Shown one piece after another: positions 31,936 to 32,920 of a DNA stretch of 32,920 nt. The first letter of the stretch is position 1; each line of letters starts with the position of its first letter. The DNA is from Clostridia bacterium (GTDB taxonomy: Bacteria; Bacillota; Clostridia; Oscillospirales; Acutalibacteraceae). Made by a program: the position numbers and the translations under genes. The stretch lies in NCBI GenBank assembly GCA_017625095.1, contig JAGALQ010000049.1, positions 1 through 32,920 on the forward strand, written 5' to 3'. Below the pieces are notes generated by a model. That model was not told where the DNA came from, did no database searches, and saw nothing but the letters and a program-made list of their open reading frames with translations.

Positions 31936-32919
31936 ATGGATTCAAACAAGAGACCCGAATCAATGGCACGCATCACCACACCTGAGCTTGCAGCCGCTTT
32001 TATCGACGAGCAGGTTGCCCTCGTACGCGAGCAGGTTGGCGACAAAAAAGTTCTTCTCGCACTTTCAGGCGGTGTTGACAGCTCTGTTGTTGCAGCACTT
32101 CTCATCAAGGCAATCGGCAAGCAGCTTGTCTGCGTACATGTTAACCACGGCCTTATGCGTAAGGGCGAGAGCGAAAACGTAATCGAAGTTTTCCGCAACA
32201 GACTCGATGCAAACCTTATCTACGTCGACGCAACAGACCGTTTCCTCGACAAGCTCGTTGACGTTGCAGACCCCGAAACAAAAAGAAAAATTATCGGTAA
32301 CGAGTTTATTTACCTCTTCGCAGAGGAAGCACGCAAGCTCGCAGACGATGTTGACTTCCTTGCACAGGGCACAATCTACCCCGACATTATCGAGAGCAAG
32401 GGCGTTAAAGCTCACCACAACGTCGGCGGTCTCCCCGAGGACCTTCATTTCGGACTTGTCGAGCCTATCAAGCTCCTTTACAAAGACGAAGTACGCGTAG
32501 TCGGCAGAGAGCTCGGCCTCCCCGCAGAGATGGTTGACCGTCAGCCCTTCCCCGGCCCCGGTCTTGGTGTACGCTGCCTCGGCGCAATCACACGCGACAG
32601 ACTTCACGCACTGCGTGAGGCAGACGCAATCCTTCGCGAAGAGTTCGATAAGTCAGGCCTTTCAAACCACGTATGGCAGTATTTCATCGCTGTGCCCGAT
32701 ATGAAGAGCGTAGGCGTCAGAGACGGCAAGAGATATGAAGGCTGGCCCGCAATCATCCGCGCTGTCAACACATCAGACGCTATGACAGCCACAATCGAGG
32801 AAATCCCCTACACTGTCCTCCACACAATCACAGCAAGAATCACCGCAGAGGTCGAAGGCATCAACCGCGTCCTCTACGACCTCACCCCGAAGCCCACTGG
32901 CACCATCGAGTGGGAATAA
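31936..32919 (+). CDS. guaA: GMP synthase, ATP-pyrophosphatase subunit without amidotransferase domain
   Basis: A 327-residue protein that converts XMP to GMP with ATP. The PP-loop SGGVDSS is at 44-50. HVNHGLMRKGE, FLAQGTIYPDIIES, QPFPGPGLGVRCLG and the C-terminal dimerisation part ending VNTSDAMTA ... INRVLYDLTPKPTGTIEWE are all intact. Common bacterial GuaA is about 510-525 residues with an N-terminal class I glutamine amidotransferase domain, and that whole domain is absent here. A near-consensus promoter and AGGAGG 9 bases before ATG show that the start is genuine, not a truncation. The enzyme must use free ammonia or a separate glutaminase subunit, as archaeal GMP synthases do; the partner could lie just beyond the window. 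Third-position C is unusually frequent, which suggests high expression. Confidence 0.92.
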   Translation: MDSNKRPESMARITTPELAAAFIDEQVALVREQVGDKKVLLALSGGVDSSVVAALLIKAIGKQLVCVHVNHGLMRKGESENVIEVFRNRLDANLIYVDATDRFLDKLVDVADPETKRKIIGNEFIYLFAEEARKLADDVDFLAQGTIYPDIIESKGVKAHHNVGGLPEDLHFGLVEPIKLLYKDEVRVVGRELGLPAEMVDRQPFPGPGLGVRCLGAITRDRLHALREADAILREEFDKSGLSNHVWQYFIAVPDMKSVGVRDGKRYEGWPAIIRAVNTSDAMTATIEEIPYTVLHTITARITAEVEGINRVLYDLTPKPTGTIEWE

Positions 32920-32920
32920 T

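Noticed and set aside
32065-32607. A 180-codon minus-strand frame inside guaA
   Set aside because: Mirror of the strongly biased guaA codons; no homology signal and no start signals.

Overview
The window reads as chromosomal DNA of a low-to-medium GC Gram-positive anaerobe. The best guess is an uncultured gut clostridium of the Oscillospiraceae/Ruminococcaceae type. The grounds are strong AGGAGG-like ribosome binding sites, near-consensus sigma-A promoters that nearly all have 17-base spacers, Firmicutes-type families (DUF896, DUF4364, RecD2, ZapA next to a U32 peptidase), and dispersed palindromic repeats of a clostridial kind. The assignment is inference; no rRNA or tRNA is present to anchor it.

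Left third (1-11.6 kb), almost all on the minus strand. From right to left along transcription: an O-antigen-ligase-like membrane protein, RecD2 helicase and a DUF4364 protein form one unit. Next come ribulokinase and a DUF1624 membrane protein, then ZapA with an overlapping U32 peptidase. A new promoter then starts a leader of about 355 nt that is rich in hairpins and precedes a small DUF896 protein and two xylose-isomerase-like TIM-barrel epimerases. The extreme left edge looks like the promoter and ribosome binding site of a minus-strand gene lying outside the window, possibly the end of an insertion sequence.

Middle and right (11.8-30.9 kb): a LOG-family nucleotide hydrolase is followed by a glycan-degradation region. 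It contains GH92 and DUF4838 (both with signal-like N-termini), an AlsE-like epimerase with a PfkB sugar kinase, GH38, GH125, GH42 and a second GH38. The simplest reading is extracellular trimming of high-mannose glycans by GH92, then cytoplasmic breakdown by GH38/GH125 and GH42. No sugar transporter or regulator gene is in the window. A threonine-rich lipoprotein and a uracil salvage pair (uraA-upp) are interleaved.

Right end: a short-chain dehydrogenase faces a GMP synthase that has the complete ATP-pyrophosphatase and dimerisation parts but no glutamine amidotransferase domain. The most unusual non-coding structure is the 2.13-2.52 kb leader. It holds a ladder of complementary 7-base boxes separated by mini-hairpins, followed by a 76-bp tandem duplication that includes a ribosome binding site and a dead start codon. 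No tRNA, rRNA, CRISPR array or prophage was seen.
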